Below are positions 29,521 to 37,684 of a DNA stretch of 62,834 nucleotides, in pieces. Source of the stretch: a virus. The notes below the pieces were generated by a model. The model ran no database searches. It worked only from the letters and a program-made list of their open reading frames with translations, and was not told where the DNA came from. A program made the translations under genes and the position numbers. The DNA lies in IMG/VR virus record IMGVR_UViG_3300047319_000794, positions 1 through 62,834 of that record; one strand, written 5' to 3'. The first letter of the stretch is position 1; each line of letters begins with the position of its first letter.

Positions 29521-30041
29521 TGCTTTGGTTCGTTCTGGTAATTCCAGCATTCTGTTTCATAGTGAAAGACGTGTGGACCGGAATTATGAAGCCGGATGGC
29601 TTCATTGATTGTATGATTTCGGTGTTTTTCACGATATTATTCACGGGGATCATCGCGGGTGTCTGCGCGGGTTGCGCGGCTTTGACGGGGTTGCTGTTCG
29701 CATCTCATCCCGTTCAAGTCAGTGACAAACTCCTTATAGCGATACGCGATAAGGACGGCGTCACGGGGGAATTCTTTCTCGGATCTGGCGTGATCAAAAG
29801 CGACCAATACTATTTCTATTACGAGCGGATGGAGAATGGAGGGTTTCGCCCCGGCAGGATAATATCCGATAGTAGCGTGCATGTTTACGAGGATGCCCGC
29901 TCCGATGCGAAATTGATCGAATTTGAATGGGTTGTTGATAATCCTCTCGCGTCATTGATAGCCTTTCCAGTCAACGCTGGAGGCTATTCATATGAGTTCC
30001 ATGTCCCAAAGGGAACAATCAGGACGGGATATTCGATGTGA
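29520..30041 (+). CDS. Membrane protein, 173 aa
   Basis: The ATG at 29520 overlaps the previous stop. Two membrane helices lie in the first 65 residues (MLWFVLVIPAFCFIVKDVW; SVFFTILFTGIIAGVCAGCA). A soluble beta-rich domain follows (YYFYYERMENGGFRPGRIIS). GC content is lower than in its neighbours. Its role may be at the cell membrane during early infection, such as superinfection exclusion; this is conjecture. Confidence 0.6.
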   Translation: MLWFVLVIPAFCFIVKDVWTGIMKPDGFIDCMISVFFTILFTGIIAGVCAGCAALTGLLFASHPVQVSDKLLIAIRDKDGVTGEFFLGSGVIKSDQYYFYYERMENGGFRPGRIISDSSVHVYEDARSDAKLIEFEWVVDNPLASLIAFPVNAGGYSYEFHVPKGTIRTGYSM

Positions 30042-30142
30042 CCAGTCCGGCAGTCACCAAATTACTCAGCGCCGCCGACGAGATTCTGGCAATGTTCGCG
30101 GATCGGTGTCGGGACGCTTTCGCGATGGCGGGGCGGGGATGA
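30038..30142 (+). CDS. Micro protein, 34 aa
   Basis: The GTG at 30038 overlaps the previous stop (GTGA) and its stop overlaps the next ATG. The product (VTSPAVTKLLSAADEILAMF, then DRCRDAFAMAGRG) is one amphipathic helix. It is supported only by coupling. Confidence 0.45.
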   Translation: MTSPAVTKLLSAADEILAMFADRCRDAFAMAGRG

Positions 30143-30495
30143 TGCCGCAACGCATCCAACGCCGCCGCGCGAAAGGCTGGCGCATGCCGGAAGGTGCTAT
30201 TTGCATCGACCGCTCCACGCCATGGGGGAATCCGTTCGTCGTGGGCCACGACGGGACTGTGGCGGAGTGCGTCAAGCTGCATCGGCTCCTGCTGAACGGA
30301 TTTATCTGCCTGTCTTGTAAGGCATCGATCGACGTGCAACAGAACCATCTTGAATACGCGAAGGCCCACATCGGGGATCTGATCGGGCATGACCTGGCGT
30401 GCTGGTGCCGGATTGGAGCGGCGTGCCACGGGGATAATTTGCTTGAGGCGGCGAAGAGGGCGGCAGAGACGGCCGCCCCAACCTCGGAGACCTGA
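30142..30495 (+). CDS. DUF4326-family protein
   Basis: A 117-residue protein from ATG 30142 (ATG 30139 also possible). It contains KGWRMPEGAICIDRSTPWGN and ends with HDLACWCRIGAACHGDNLLE. These are the two hallmark blocks of DUF4326. The family is widespread in phages; its function is unknown. There is a Cys pair (FICLSCKASID) in the middle. Confidence 0.82.
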   Translation: MPQRIQRRRAKGWRMPEGAICIDRSTPWGNPFVVGHDGTVAECVKLHRLLLNGFICLSCKASIDVQQNHLEYAKAHIGDLIGHDLACWCRIGAACHGDNLLEAAKRAAETAAPTSET

Positions 30496-30499
30496 CGCA

Positions 30500-30649
30500 A
30501 TGGCTGAGTGGATCACACTCATGACGAACTGGGTCTATTCGCTAACCATAATTGTCCTCCTTATGGCAGCATGGGTCATATTTTTGACGGTCGAAATCTT
30601 CAGGATGAAATGGTGGCCCCCAAAAGCAAAAACCCCGCCAGTTTCCTGA
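30500..30649 (+). CDS. Small membrane protein, last gene of the rightward operon
   Basis: ATG 30500 with GGAGACC upstream; 49 residues with one membrane helix (SLTIIVLLMAAWVIFLTVEI). Its stop codon lies inside the leftward terminator at 30627-30653. Function unknown. Confidence 0.6.
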   Translation: MAEWITLMTNWVYSLTIIVLLMAAWVIFLTVEIFRMKWWPPKAKTPPVS

Positions 30650-30653
30650 CGGG
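30627..30653 (-). terminator. Leftward intrinsic terminator at the convergent junction
   Basis: On the minus strand CCCCGTCAG, loop GAAA, CTGGCGGGG (30653 to 30632, one mismatch), then TTTTT (30631-30627) and further T. It terminates the long leftward gene set just after the 118-residue gene, inside the 3' end of the converging rightward gene. On the plus strand the stem lacks a T-run. Confidence 0.8.
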
Positions 30654-30685
30654 GCCATTGCGAATATACGAATAAATTATGCGCG

Positions 30686-31042
30686 TTACGGCGCGGGCGG
30701 CGCGGCCAGCGCATCCAGTGCCGTCTTAACCGCGTTCAGCCGGTCAACGCCCGCCTGCATAGCTGCGAGCGAAGCGTCTGATGGCACCTGACCGGGTTGC
30801 GGGATAGCTGCCTGGAGTTCTGCCGCGATGGCAGTGATATCGGTCTGGATGGCGTCGAGGGCGGCGGCGGTGGCGGCATTAGCGGCATCGACCTTGTCTT
30901 GGTTCGTCTGGGACATGGTTTTCAGTTCCTTGAGTTGTTGTTGCAACGCAGCGAATCGGTCGTCTTCATGCTTCTGTAACGCCGCGAAACTGCTGTCTAT
31001 GTGGCGTTGTAGCGGTGTCCAGGGCCAAGGGAGATCGCTCAT
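30686..31042 (-). CDS. Coiled-coil protein after the lysis genes, 118 aa
   Basis: A 118-residue protein, soluble, with a long helix (HIDSSFAALQKHEDDRFAAL, then QLKELKTMSQTNQDKVDAAN). It is the last gene before the leftward terminator. Small coiled-coil proteins at this spot are frequent in phages with no known role. Confidence 0.65.
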   Translation of the reverse strand: MSDLPWPWTPLQRHIDSSFAALQKHEDDRFAALQQQLKELKTMSQTNQDKVDAANAATAAALDAIQTDITAIAAELQAAIPQPGQVPSDASLAAMQAGVDRLNAVKTALDALAAPPAP

Positions 31043-31085
31043 GTTTGCTACTATGCGCCCAGGATGGCCAGAATGGCAACGAGGA

Positions 31086-31355
31086 TCATGGCCTCACAAG
31101 CGCCGCTGGAATTGGCGCTGATGCCCGCGCCGGACATAGAAGTAGAACGCCATCGCCAAAAGACGGATTCCCCGTGCTGTTGCGGCGCAGCGTGCCAACG
31201 GTAGTATTGCATGCTGCCGCTTGAAGTGCCTGCGCTTCCAGATCATGGATCTGCTCTACATCCATTTTGATGTTGGCGAAATACCCCGACGCGGTGGAGA
31301 TTTGCTGGCCGCACCCGGCGAGCAGGAGCAGGCTGAGAAGCGTGGCGTGGTTCAT
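31086..31355 (-). CDS. Small lipoprotein, possible outer spanin
   Basis: An 89-residue protein with a lipobox (LLSLLLLAGCGQQ), so Cys15 would be lipidated and the protein placed in the outer membrane. It is coupled to the holin gene by ATGA. In Gram-negative phages, a short lipoprotein beside holin and endolysin is usually the outer spanin (Rz1-like). The typical Pro-rich Rz1 body is absent, so this assignment is tentative. It may work with the inner-membrane protein at 32381-32851 or 32848-33174. Confidence 0.6.
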   Translation of the reverse strand: MNHATLLSLLLLAGCGQQISTASGYFANIKMDVEQIHDLEAQALQAAACNTTVGTLRRNSTGNPSFGDGVLLLCPARASAPIPAALVRP

Positions 31356-31696
31356 AGCTGGCTGCCCGTTGTCGTGGTGACGGTAGCAGGTGGTGCGTTG
31401 ACGGTGGTCGTGGTCGGCGGAGTCTGTGTGGCGATTGTCGTCTTGTCCTGCGACCCCTTTGAACTCCCAAAATAGAAAGCCATCGGCATCAGCGACGTGG
31501 CGATTACGGTGCCGGCGATGGCGCCCTGGAGCGCGTTGAGATCCTTGATCAACATGACGCCCATTACAGTGAGCGCGGCGATCGTCATGCCATACATGGC
31601 AACGATGAACTGAGGGGAACGAAGGGAATCGTTCACGGCCTGAGTTTTTTCGGCCGATGTGGTCACCACTGGTGCTGTCGTTGTCGTCTCGCTCAT
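31352..31696 (-). CDS. Holin-like protein
   Basis: A 114-residue protein with two hydrophobic segments (FIVAMYGMTIAALTVMGVML; ALQGAIAGTVIATSLMPMAF) and a Thr-rich tail. The segment ending in FYFGSSKGSQDK is a pattern I recognise from phage holin-like proteins. It is coupled to the endolysin by ATGA. It would form the inner-membrane lesion that times lysis. Confidence 0.75.
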   Translation of the reverse strand: MSETTTTAPVVTTSAEKTQAVNDSLRSPQFIVAMYGMTIAALTVMGVMLIKDLNALQGAIAGTVIATSLMPMAFYFGSSKGSQDKTTIATQTPPTTTTVNAPPATVTTTTGSQL

Positions 31697-32211
31697 ACGT
31701 TGGTTCCCTTCACGGCTTCAACCGCCGCGTCATAATTCGCTGGCCACCTGTCCGGCCCCGGCTTTCCCGGCCGCCAGAGGGCCGCGTAATAGTGCCAGGC
31801 AGCATCCTGCATTCCGACCAACGGCAGTCGCGCCGGATCCGTCCAGAGCAACAGCCGCGCGAACGCCACCGCGAGGTGATCGCCTTTGACGGTCGCCATG
31901 AGACCCCAGGCATTTGTTGCGTTGCTCGGGATGCCGGAGGCCAGACACGCCGCCGAGGCCATCTTGGTCGAAGCGGGATGCGTCAGGACGCTTTTGACGC
32001 CACCCCCTCTCTCGAATTGCCAGAAGCCGTGCGCGGGCCCGTTGCCACCTTGGACACGAGCGGACCACGCTGATTCCTGGCCGGCGATGGCGAACATCAA
32101 CACGCGCGCCCGATCATCGGATGGAATGTGCCACCCCGGCAGAGCGGCGCACCACGCGAGGCCGGGGTCAAGAGTCGCGGCAAGGAATTCGGCCGCTGTC
32201 GTTTCGCTCAT
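31693..32211 (-). CDS. Endolysin (lysozyme/transglycosylase-like)
   Basis: A 172-residue protein with AIAGQESAWSAR at 41-52 (probable catalytic Glu46) and HGFWQFERGGG at 61-71, the arrangement of lysozyme-like glycosidases in the GH19/GH24/lytic transglycosylase superfamily. No signal peptide is visible, so it needs the holin for release. It is followed by the holin and lipoprotein genes in a coupled lysis cassette. It cleaves the peptidoglycan glycan chain. Confidence 0.8.
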   Translation of the reverse strand: MSETTAAEFLAATLDPGLAWCAALPGWHIPSDDRARVLMFAIAGQESAWSARVQGGNGPAHGFWQFERGGGVKSVLTHPASTKMASAACLASGIPSNATNAWGLMATVKGDHLAVAFARLLLWTDPARLPLVGMQDAAWHYYAALWRPGKPGPDRWPANYDAAVEAVKGTNV

Positions 32212-32215
32212 ATCA

Positions 32216-32371
32216 TCACCCGCGAACCAGCAACACGATCAAGACGATGAGCAAAATCAGCCCAAGCCCACCTCCGCCGTAGGCGAAATGCGGGCCGCCG
32301 CCCCAGTATCCATATCCCCCTATTCCGCCAAACAAAATCAGGAGGACGACCAGCAACAAAATCAGATTCAT
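32216..32371 (-). CDS. Small DUF3309-like membrane protein, 51 aa
   Basis: From ATG 32371. The protein has two Leu-rich membrane segments (NLILLLVVLLILFGGIGG; GLGLILLIVLIVLLV) around a Gly/Tyr-rich loop (YGYWGGGPHFAYGGGG). This matches the DUF3309 type in shape, a small bacterial membrane protein. It lies just before the endolysin and may be an accessory holin or antiholin. Confidence 0.65.
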   Translation of the reverse strand: MNLILLLVVLLILFGGIGGYGYWGGGPHFAYGGGGLGLILLIVLIVLLVRG

Positions 32372-32380
32372 TTTCACACC

Positions 32381-32851
32381 CTATGGAATTTCTATTTCCA
32401 CCCTGTGGCCGGGATCCGGCCATTCGGTCGTGGCGAATGGCGCGCAATAATGCATCGCCCGGTAGATATACGTCCATTTCCCAGACGGAATGCCAGATAC
32501 GTCAACCCAGACGTCGAAGATGCCAGACGTGCTGCCTAACCCTCGCCCACTCAGAACGCCACCCAGCGGGAGATAGACCGTGTGTTCTGGTGGAATGATT
32601 TTCCTGGTCAGCATCAGCGCCCCGATTCTTGAACACCATTTCACATCGGCTGATCGGTAAGTCAGGATCAACCAGGTATGGTCTACGGGTGTCTTTTTAA
32701 TCGTCCAGTTCAGCAATACTGGCGTTTCTGGCCGCACATATGCCGCGAAACTCTCCCACGCCAGGATCATCGTCAAGGTGACCAGCACCCCAGACAAAGC
32801 GACGCGCATGGCGCGTCCAGGATATCGTTTGATCCAGTCAAGACAAGTCAT
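32381..32851 (-). CDS. Inner-membrane anchored protein, 156 aa
   Basis: From ATG 32851 (ATGA overlap with the next gene upstream). One N-terminal membrane helix (ALSGVLVTLTMILAWESF) is followed by a beta-rich periplasmic domain (LNWTIKKTPVDHTWLILTY; FDVWVDVSGIPSGKWTYIYR). The layout could suit an inner spanin or an exclusion factor, but the domain is not coiled-coil, as i-spanins usually are. Function uncertain. Confidence 0.6.
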   Translation of the reverse strand: MTCLDWIKRYPGRAMRVALSGVLVTLTMILAWESFAAYVRPETPVLLNWTIKKTPVDHTWLILTYRSADVKWCSRIGALMLTRKIIPPEHTVYLPLGGVLSGRGLGSTSGIFDVWVDVSGIPSGKWTYIYRAMHYCAPFATTEWPDPGHRVEIEIP

Positions 32852-33174
32852 AGTTTGGATCTGATCCATTTCAGTGCCTCCGGTAGCCAGAGGCTTACGA
32901 CAACGGTTCCGAACGCGGATATGATCCACACCACCACGGCCGCGCGTTTTTCCTGCCACCGCTTACGTCTGATTTCCACCCGGCGTGCCCGCGCGAAGCG
33001 TTCCGTGAGTTCCCGCTTGTCATCCGGATCCAGGAGGTCAACCCCCGAAAACTCGATGCAATCGAGCAATGCCTCTGTTTTCGCGTCGATCGTGCGGCGG
33101 TCGTGGCGACCTACTTCGCGCGGCATCGGCGGGCTGCCCCGTCGATCATTCCCATCCCAGCCATTGCCAGACAT
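32848..33174 (-). CDS. Small C-tail membrane protein of the lysis block, 108 aa
   Basis: From ATG 33174 (another ATG at 33219 is possible). It has MPREVGRHDRRTIDAKTEA, a charged helix (DPDDKRELTERFARARRVE), and one membrane helix near the end (AAVVVWIISAFGTVVVSLWL). I recognise the RHDRRTIDAKTEALL pattern from small phage membrane proteins near lysis genes. It could be a holin accessory or inner spanin. Confidence 0.6.
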   Translation of the reverse strand: MSGNGWDGNDRRGSPPMPREVGRHDRRTIDAKTEALLDCIEFSGVDLLDPDDKRELTERFARARRVEIRRKRWQEKRAAVVVWIISAFGTVVVSLWLPEALKWIRSKL

Positions 33175-33226
33175 GACCTGTAAAGACCTACCACGCGGCT
33201 CGCTATCAGCCCCCGTCATTAAACTG

Positions 33227-33255
33227 TTGGATGCGATGACCCATTTGTGTATGAT
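33227..33255 (+). promoter_or_regulatory. Rightward promoter of the moron at 33275
   Basis: TTGGAT (33227-33232), a 17-base spacer and TATGAT (33250-33255), a good sigma-70-like promoter. AGGAGA follows at 33263-33268, before the ATG at 33275. It faces against the main leftward direction. Confidence 0.7.
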
Positions 33256-33274
33256 GCCTCATCAGGAGATCGTC

Positions 33275-33523
33275 ATGCCGCGTTGGGTAGCCTGGCCGGA
33301 GCGCATCTGCTTATTCCTTTGCGTGCCCGAGGGACTTTTTTTTCTCGCCGTGGTCCTGGCTTCTGATAGTCGCTATCTACATGATAAGCTATGGATTTTC
33401 GTGGGCTTGTTCGTCTGGACTGTCTTGCCGCTTTGGGCGATCCTACGAGCGGCCGATTACCTGTTCTGGGCTGGCCCCGCGCGTCGGCGTAAGGCATACA
33501 CCAACATTCGGTTCATGCCATGA
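33275..33523 (+). CDS. Opposite-strand membrane protein, 82 aa
   Basis: An 82-residue protein with its own promoter and a near-perfect ribosome site. It has two membrane helices (ICLFLCVPEGLFFLAVVLA; LWIFVGLFVWTVLPLWAIL). It stands rightward inside the leftward late block, between lysis genes and a tailspike. Such morons often give the infected cell protection from other phages, but no direct sign of that is seen. It is coupled to the next gene by ATGA. Confidence 0.7.
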   Translation: MPRWVAWPERICLFLCVPEGLFFLAVVLASDSRYLHDKLWIFVGLFVWTVLPLWAILRAADYLFWAGPARRRKAYTNIRFMP

Positions 33524-33699
33524 CTGCTTTGCAGGTTGTATCTTTTATAGTCATCGGCGCGTTATTTGTCGGGATTGGCGTGAAGATTCTTAAAAAGTGC
33601 ATGACCTTGGATAACAATTATGTGCTTATCCTGATCAGTTTGGTTTTTGAAATCTCTGGGTTTTTGTTTATCCTGGGCGCCATTTTGCCTCACAACTAA
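33520..33699 (+). CDS. Opposite-strand membrane protein, 59 aa
   Basis: From ATG 33520 (ATGA overlap); 59 residues with two membrane helices (VVSFIVIGALFVGIGVKIL; VLILISLVFEISGFLFILG). It is clearly less GC-rich than the flanking genes, a sign of separate origin. Its TAA (33697-33699) overlaps the tailspike's TAG on the other strand (33696-33698). Forms a moron pair with the gene at 33275. Confidence 0.7.
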   Translation: MTALQVVSFIVIGALFVGIGVKILKKCMTLDNNYVLILISLVFEISGFLFILGAILPHN

Positions 33700-34781
33700 C
33701 CCTGCGTGCTGCCACTATTGGCGAGTAGCTGGATACCACGGGCGTTGCAGAGTTTGGCGATCTGATTGTTCCGCGCGGGCGACAGTTCGATCAGGCTGTG
33801 CGCGGCGCCGGTGGACAGCAGTTGGCCACCCATGAGGACGGAGTCAACAGCCTGTAGGGTCACGTCCTCGCCAGTGTTGCCCGTTGCGTGCAGCCCGATC
33901 ACGCTATGGTTCCGGCCGGCGAGGTCCACCCCCCGGCCGCTGTCGTAAGCAAAGACCCCAATAAGCCGGTTCCTGACGCATGTGTCGGTGAGCCGGATCG
34001 CGGCGGCACTCTGGCCAGCCTGCCACTCGCCGCCTGTGACGCTCGATTCCATGACGCCATCGAACACCAAGCCGCCCCATTCCGCGCTTGAGAAGCTGGA
34101 CGCCGCGACATGAGCGAAAGCGTAATCCTGAATCAGCAACCCACCGCGCTGGCCATTGCTCGAGCAACCAACCAGCCGCGCGCCCTCTGCTTGGTGCAAC
34201 GCTTGACCTTCCGAGGTGCCGTGGATTTCAATCCCCCACTCCGTCCCGTTTTGAACCTTGATACGCGCCCCTTCAAAGTCGCCGCAGTCGACGGCATATA
34301 ACCCGTGTGCGCAATATTCCGCCGTGAGATCGACCACACTCGCGTCGTTGTGTCGTTCAAGGTAAATCGCGGACCACCAGTTTTTTGCCCATAGGTCGCG
34401 ATATATCCCCTTGCCAATTTCATCCCCGACAGGCCCGCGCACGGCGATCCCAATGCCTGCGTGGCCGTTGCTTGGATATGCTGGTCCATTGCACATCTCC
34501 AGCGACGAAACCTCTATCCATGCCTCCCTGGCGAACGGCGCGGTATACAGGAAAATGCCCGCGTTGGGGATCGAGGTACTAATCCGCGTCGCGCCCGCTC
34601 CCGCGCCTTTGACCGTGACCCGAGACCTGCCGCCCGTGGTCAGTTCCAGGTCGTTCACGACCCAATCGCCCGGTGGAAAGAATAGCCCAGGCGCTCCGTT
34701 CGCGAGGACGTCACGGAGCACCGTCGTGCAGTCGATGCCTTCCCAGGCGCCGGCCTCGCGCACGTTAGCAAGATCGCTCAT
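33696..34781 (-). CDS. Beta-helix tailspike-like protein, 361 aa
   Basis: A 361-residue protein with a pectate-lyase-type beta-helix pattern: short strands each turning at Gly/Asn-rich corners (GLFFPPGDWVVNDLELTTGG, IEVSSLEMCNGPAY, GVMESSVTGGEWQAG). It lacks the usual virion-attachment N-terminus. Unlike its neighbours it has no signal peptide. Its start overlaps the upstream gene (ATGA). It may bind or cleave surface polysaccharide. The ending SGSTQG is short. Confidence 0.75.
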   Translation of the reverse strand: MSDLANVREAGAWEGIDCTTVLRDVLANGAPGLFFPPGDWVVNDLELTTGGRSRVTVKGAGAGATRISTSIPNAGIFLYTAPFAREAWIEVSSLEMCNGPAYPSNGHAGIGIAVRGPVGDEIGKGIYRDLWAKNWWSAIYLERHNDASVVDLTAEYCAHGLYAVDCGDFEGARIKVQNGTEWGIEIHGTSEGQALHQAEGARLVGCSSNGQRGGLLIQDYAFAHVAASSFSSAEWGGLVFDGVMESSVTGGEWQAGQSAAAIRLTDTCVRNRLIGVFAYDSGRGVDLAGRNHSVIGLHATGNTGEDVTLQAVDSVLMGGQLLSTGAAHSLIELSPARNNQIAKLCNARGIQLLANSGSTQG

Positions 34782-37684
34782 ACTAACACGATATAGAAAC
34801 GCCAGTCCGACAGAACCGCGGTCGGCCCCGTCGCGCGAAGCTGAATATAATCGAACCCTGGCGTTGATGGCAGAGCACTCGTTCCGACCTTCAGCGTTGC
34901 GGTGCCATCGCTATTGGATGTGATCGCATATCGGCCGACCGGTGCCCAAGGAATATACCAACTGAGATACATAGGGTTCTGAATAATCGACCACGTCGTG
35001 CCTGCCCCGAACGGGTTCGGTGGGACTGAGACCCCGGAACCATAGGGCGTAATGGTGGCGATGGTCGTGCCAGCGGCGAGACCGTTGGCGACCCGGATGT
35101 CGTCATTGCCGGGGTCTTGCTGTGTGTCAGTGAAATTATTAAAGGAGTCGCCATCGTATATATTGGACAAGAACCCCGGCCTGGACGCGGGAGGTGTTGC
35201 CGTGCCTGGGTCAGTGAAACTCAACGCGAACGCGCCAGTGAGGGTTGTCGATCCAGTTTCATTAACCGTTGATCCAGGGCTGACCGGATAGTTGGTTTCC
35301 TTTTTCCATTCTCCAGGCGGGTCCGGTGAAGGGGGTATGAATGCGGGCACGGGCGCTAAGTACCAACTATTGGTCGTCAGATTGACGATGGGAGTGGCGT
35401 TATTAACCGGGTTAGTGACGCCGTAGATTCCAACACCCCAGGCCGTTTCCCAATGATTGCCGGACGGCGTCATTATGTCGAATCGGCAATTGGAGATCGT
35501 AACGTCGGTTATCCGGTCAGGTAAATACCCCACAGTGGGAAATACGTTGGAGCATATGGCAATAGCCCATGGCCCCTGAGCGTTTGGACCCTTTTGTATG
35601 TCGCAACCGTCAATGGTGCCAATACCGCCCTCCGCCACATCTATCTGAGCGGAAGCGGAGCCGCGTTCAGAATCGTATATACGGGAATTTGTGATGCTGA
35701 ATTTGTATGCACGAGTTTTGACGTTATGCCCCTGCATGGTCCCCCACATCAAGCAATTATCCATGATAAAGTTGGCGCAGTCGCCACAATATACGGCGTG
35801 GGTGTTGCCCGCTGAAACGGTTTCCGTCCCCGCTCCATAATGCTCGCAGTTGGTCATGACGGTATTGATACTGCCGTCTCCGCTCTGCAATCCCTGGTCG
35901 CAGTCGTGGATGTAGCAATTATCTTCCCATATATCACCCCACGATTCGGCATTTTTCCGAATACCGGAAACGCCATGGAATACGTCTCCATGAACGAAAC
36001 TTATTTCAAGTCCGGTGATAATCACGTCGCCGTGCTGGATATTGAAAAACCCTTTTCCGGCCTCGCTCCCACTGTTCAAGACTGACCCTATCAGCCCGCC
36101 GACGCGAGGACGCGGGCCGGTAGTGTCAGAATTTTGAATCTTAAAGGGACCGAACCAACCCGCGTTGGAGAACGCCAGATCATCCGCATAATAATCCGGG
36201 TCTGCGTTGTATACGATGTTGATCGTCGCTCCGGCAACGGAACCACTCACGGGGAAACTGTTGAAGCGGGGTTCAAGGTCAGCGATATGCTCAAAGCCAT
36301 TGGCGCCGTGTGCCGCGACCATGCCCTGTCCGACCCAGTAAGTGGGGCCGACCTTGTGCGCGACATTGACCGCGAACGTGTTCGTGCAACGCGTCCCCGC
36401 GTTATCCATGGCTGTGATCGTCAGTTGATAAGCCGAGCGTCCGTGCATCCAACCATCGGTCGCGGAGAGCATTCCAGTTGCTGTTATCGCACCGGTCGTG
36501 GGGTCGCATGTGAACGGCAGTACCGGGGTGCCAAACAGGCCAAGTGTTTCGGGGTAGTCGTCCGGCGTTGAGCACGTCCAATGCGTTGCCGTCATACCCG
36601 ATACAGATGGCGTCCCGATCGACTGCGTCATTAGGTAGTTGTCCAGGCTGGAACTGGGCGTGAAGCTGAGATTCCCAGAAGGTAGGTTGGTTCCAGCACC
36701 AACCGTAATGGAGAACGGAAATGAAGTGCTCAACGCACCATCGGTGACAAGCGCGACAAGGTTTTTTACGCCCGCGGATAATGTGGTCAAATTCTTTAGT
36801 TGTGCGAGAGAGGGATCGATACTCCCGTTTGGGTTGATGAAAAAGGCCCCGCCTGGGTTGGTCGTGAGACTAAGAACCCCGGTGAAATCTTCATCGTAAT
36901 ATTTGAAGGTGCCGAGGACTGTCGAGGCTGGCGTGTTGTCGTAGACCGTCAACGCTGGGATAAATTGAACCACGGGCGGCTGCTCATGGACAACCCAAAG
37001 CGGTTGCTGCGCACTCGTGTCCCCCCCTACCGTTATCGTGACGAGGTAAGCGCCGACGATCGCAGTCAGATCGGTGACAGCGGATTTGGTGACAATCTGA
37101 GCCCCGCGAGATGGCTCCGATCCGAATACTACAATGTCGAAATGACCAGACGGGTCATTCAACGTAACCGCACCAGTCCCCTGCACATAGACTCGGTCGG
37201 GAAACTGGGCGGGAAGGGATGGTTGATTGTCGGTCAGAACATTACCACCAATCCAGGCGTAATTTTGGCCAGGGGCCAGAACTGTCACCGGGATGGTTTG
37301 ACTGTAACTACCACTGCCGTCAGTGGCCGTAATCGTTGACGAATATACTCCCGCATCCGCTCCGGCATAGCCGTAGCAAGGCATCGTCAGCATGTTGTTT
37401 GTCATGGACGCCAGCGGCTGCCCCGTCGGAATATAGATCGCACCGTCAACGGAGAATGTGACAATGCCAGACAGCCCGCGAACAAAGCCAGACCCCATAC
37501 TCCATCCGCATTGAACATTATCCTGCGTTATCGTGATGCTGGAGGGGAAATAGATGCCAGGAGGGAAGTCGCTTCCGCCGCCGCTTGCTGGAGCAACGCC
37601 GGCACGCGGGAAGCGCGCATATGCTGATGAGGGCACAAGCAACGATGACAACGCTGAACCAAGCAGCAGGCGACGTCGCATCAT
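34778..37684 (-). CDS. Large secreted-type fibre/beta-helix protein, 968 aa
   Basis: From ATG 37684 (ATGA overlap). The N-terminus has a signal peptide: MMRRRLLLGSALSSLL, then VPSSAYA before RFPRAG. The next 500 residues carry repeated Ig- or cadherin-like domains (FSVDGAIYIPTGQPLAS, ATDGSGSYSQTIPVTVLAPG, TDGALSTSFPFSITVGAG). The rest is a beta-helix (VMTNCEHYGAGTETVSAGN). It reads as a cell-surface or tail adhesin. A cleavable signal is very unusual for a phage virion protein; four other genes nearby share it. Confidence 0.72.
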   Translation of the reverse strand: MMRRRLLLGSALSSLLVPSSAYARFPRAGVAPASGGGSDFPPGIYFPSSITITQDNVQCGWSMGSGFVRGLSGIVTFSVDGAIYIPTGQPLASMTNNMLTMPCYGYAGADAGVYSSTITATDGSGSYSQTIPVTVLAPGQNYAWIGGNVLTDNQPSLPAQFPDRVYVQGTGAVTLNDPSGHFDIVVFGSEPSRGAQIVTKSAVTDLTAIVGAYLVTITVGGDTSAQQPLWVVHEQPPVVQFIPALTVYDNTPASTVLGTFKYYDEDFTGVLSLTTNPGGAFFINPNGSIDPSLAQLKNLTTLSAGVKNLVALVTDGALSTSFPFSITVGAGTNLPSGNLSFTPSSSLDNYLMTQSIGTPSVSGMTATHWTCSTPDDYPETLGLFGTPVLPFTCDPTTGAITATGMLSATDGWMHGRSAYQLTITAMDNAGTRCTNTFAVNVAHKVGPTYWVGQGMVAAHGANGFEHIADLEPRFNSFPVSGSVAGATINIVYNADPDYYADDLAFSNAGWFGPFKIQNSDTTGPRPRVGGLIGSVLNSGSEAGKGFFNIQHGDVIITGLEISFVHGDVFHGVSGIRKNAESWGDIWEDNCYIHDCDQGLQSGDGSINTVMTNCEHYGAGTETVSAGNTHAVYCGDCANFIMDNCLMWGTMQGHNVKTRAYKFSITNSRIYDSERGSASAQIDVAEGGIGTIDGCDIQKGPNAQGPWAIAICSNVFPTVGYLPDRITDVTISNCRFDIMTPSGNHWETAWGVGIYGVTNPVNNATPIVNLTTNSWYLAPVPAFIPPSPDPPGEWKKETNYPVSPGSTVNETGSTTLTGAFALSFTDPGTATPPASRPGFLSNIYDGDSFNNFTDTQQDPGNDDIRVANGLAAGTTIATITPYGSGVSVPPNPFGAGTTWSIIQNPMYLSWYIPWAPVGRYAITSNSDGTATLKVGTSALPSTPGFDYIQLRATGPTAVLSDWRFYIVLV

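Noticed and set aside
31051-31089. A 12-codon hydrophobic frame coupled to the lipoprotein gene by ATGA
   Set aside because: Too short to support as a gene without expression data.
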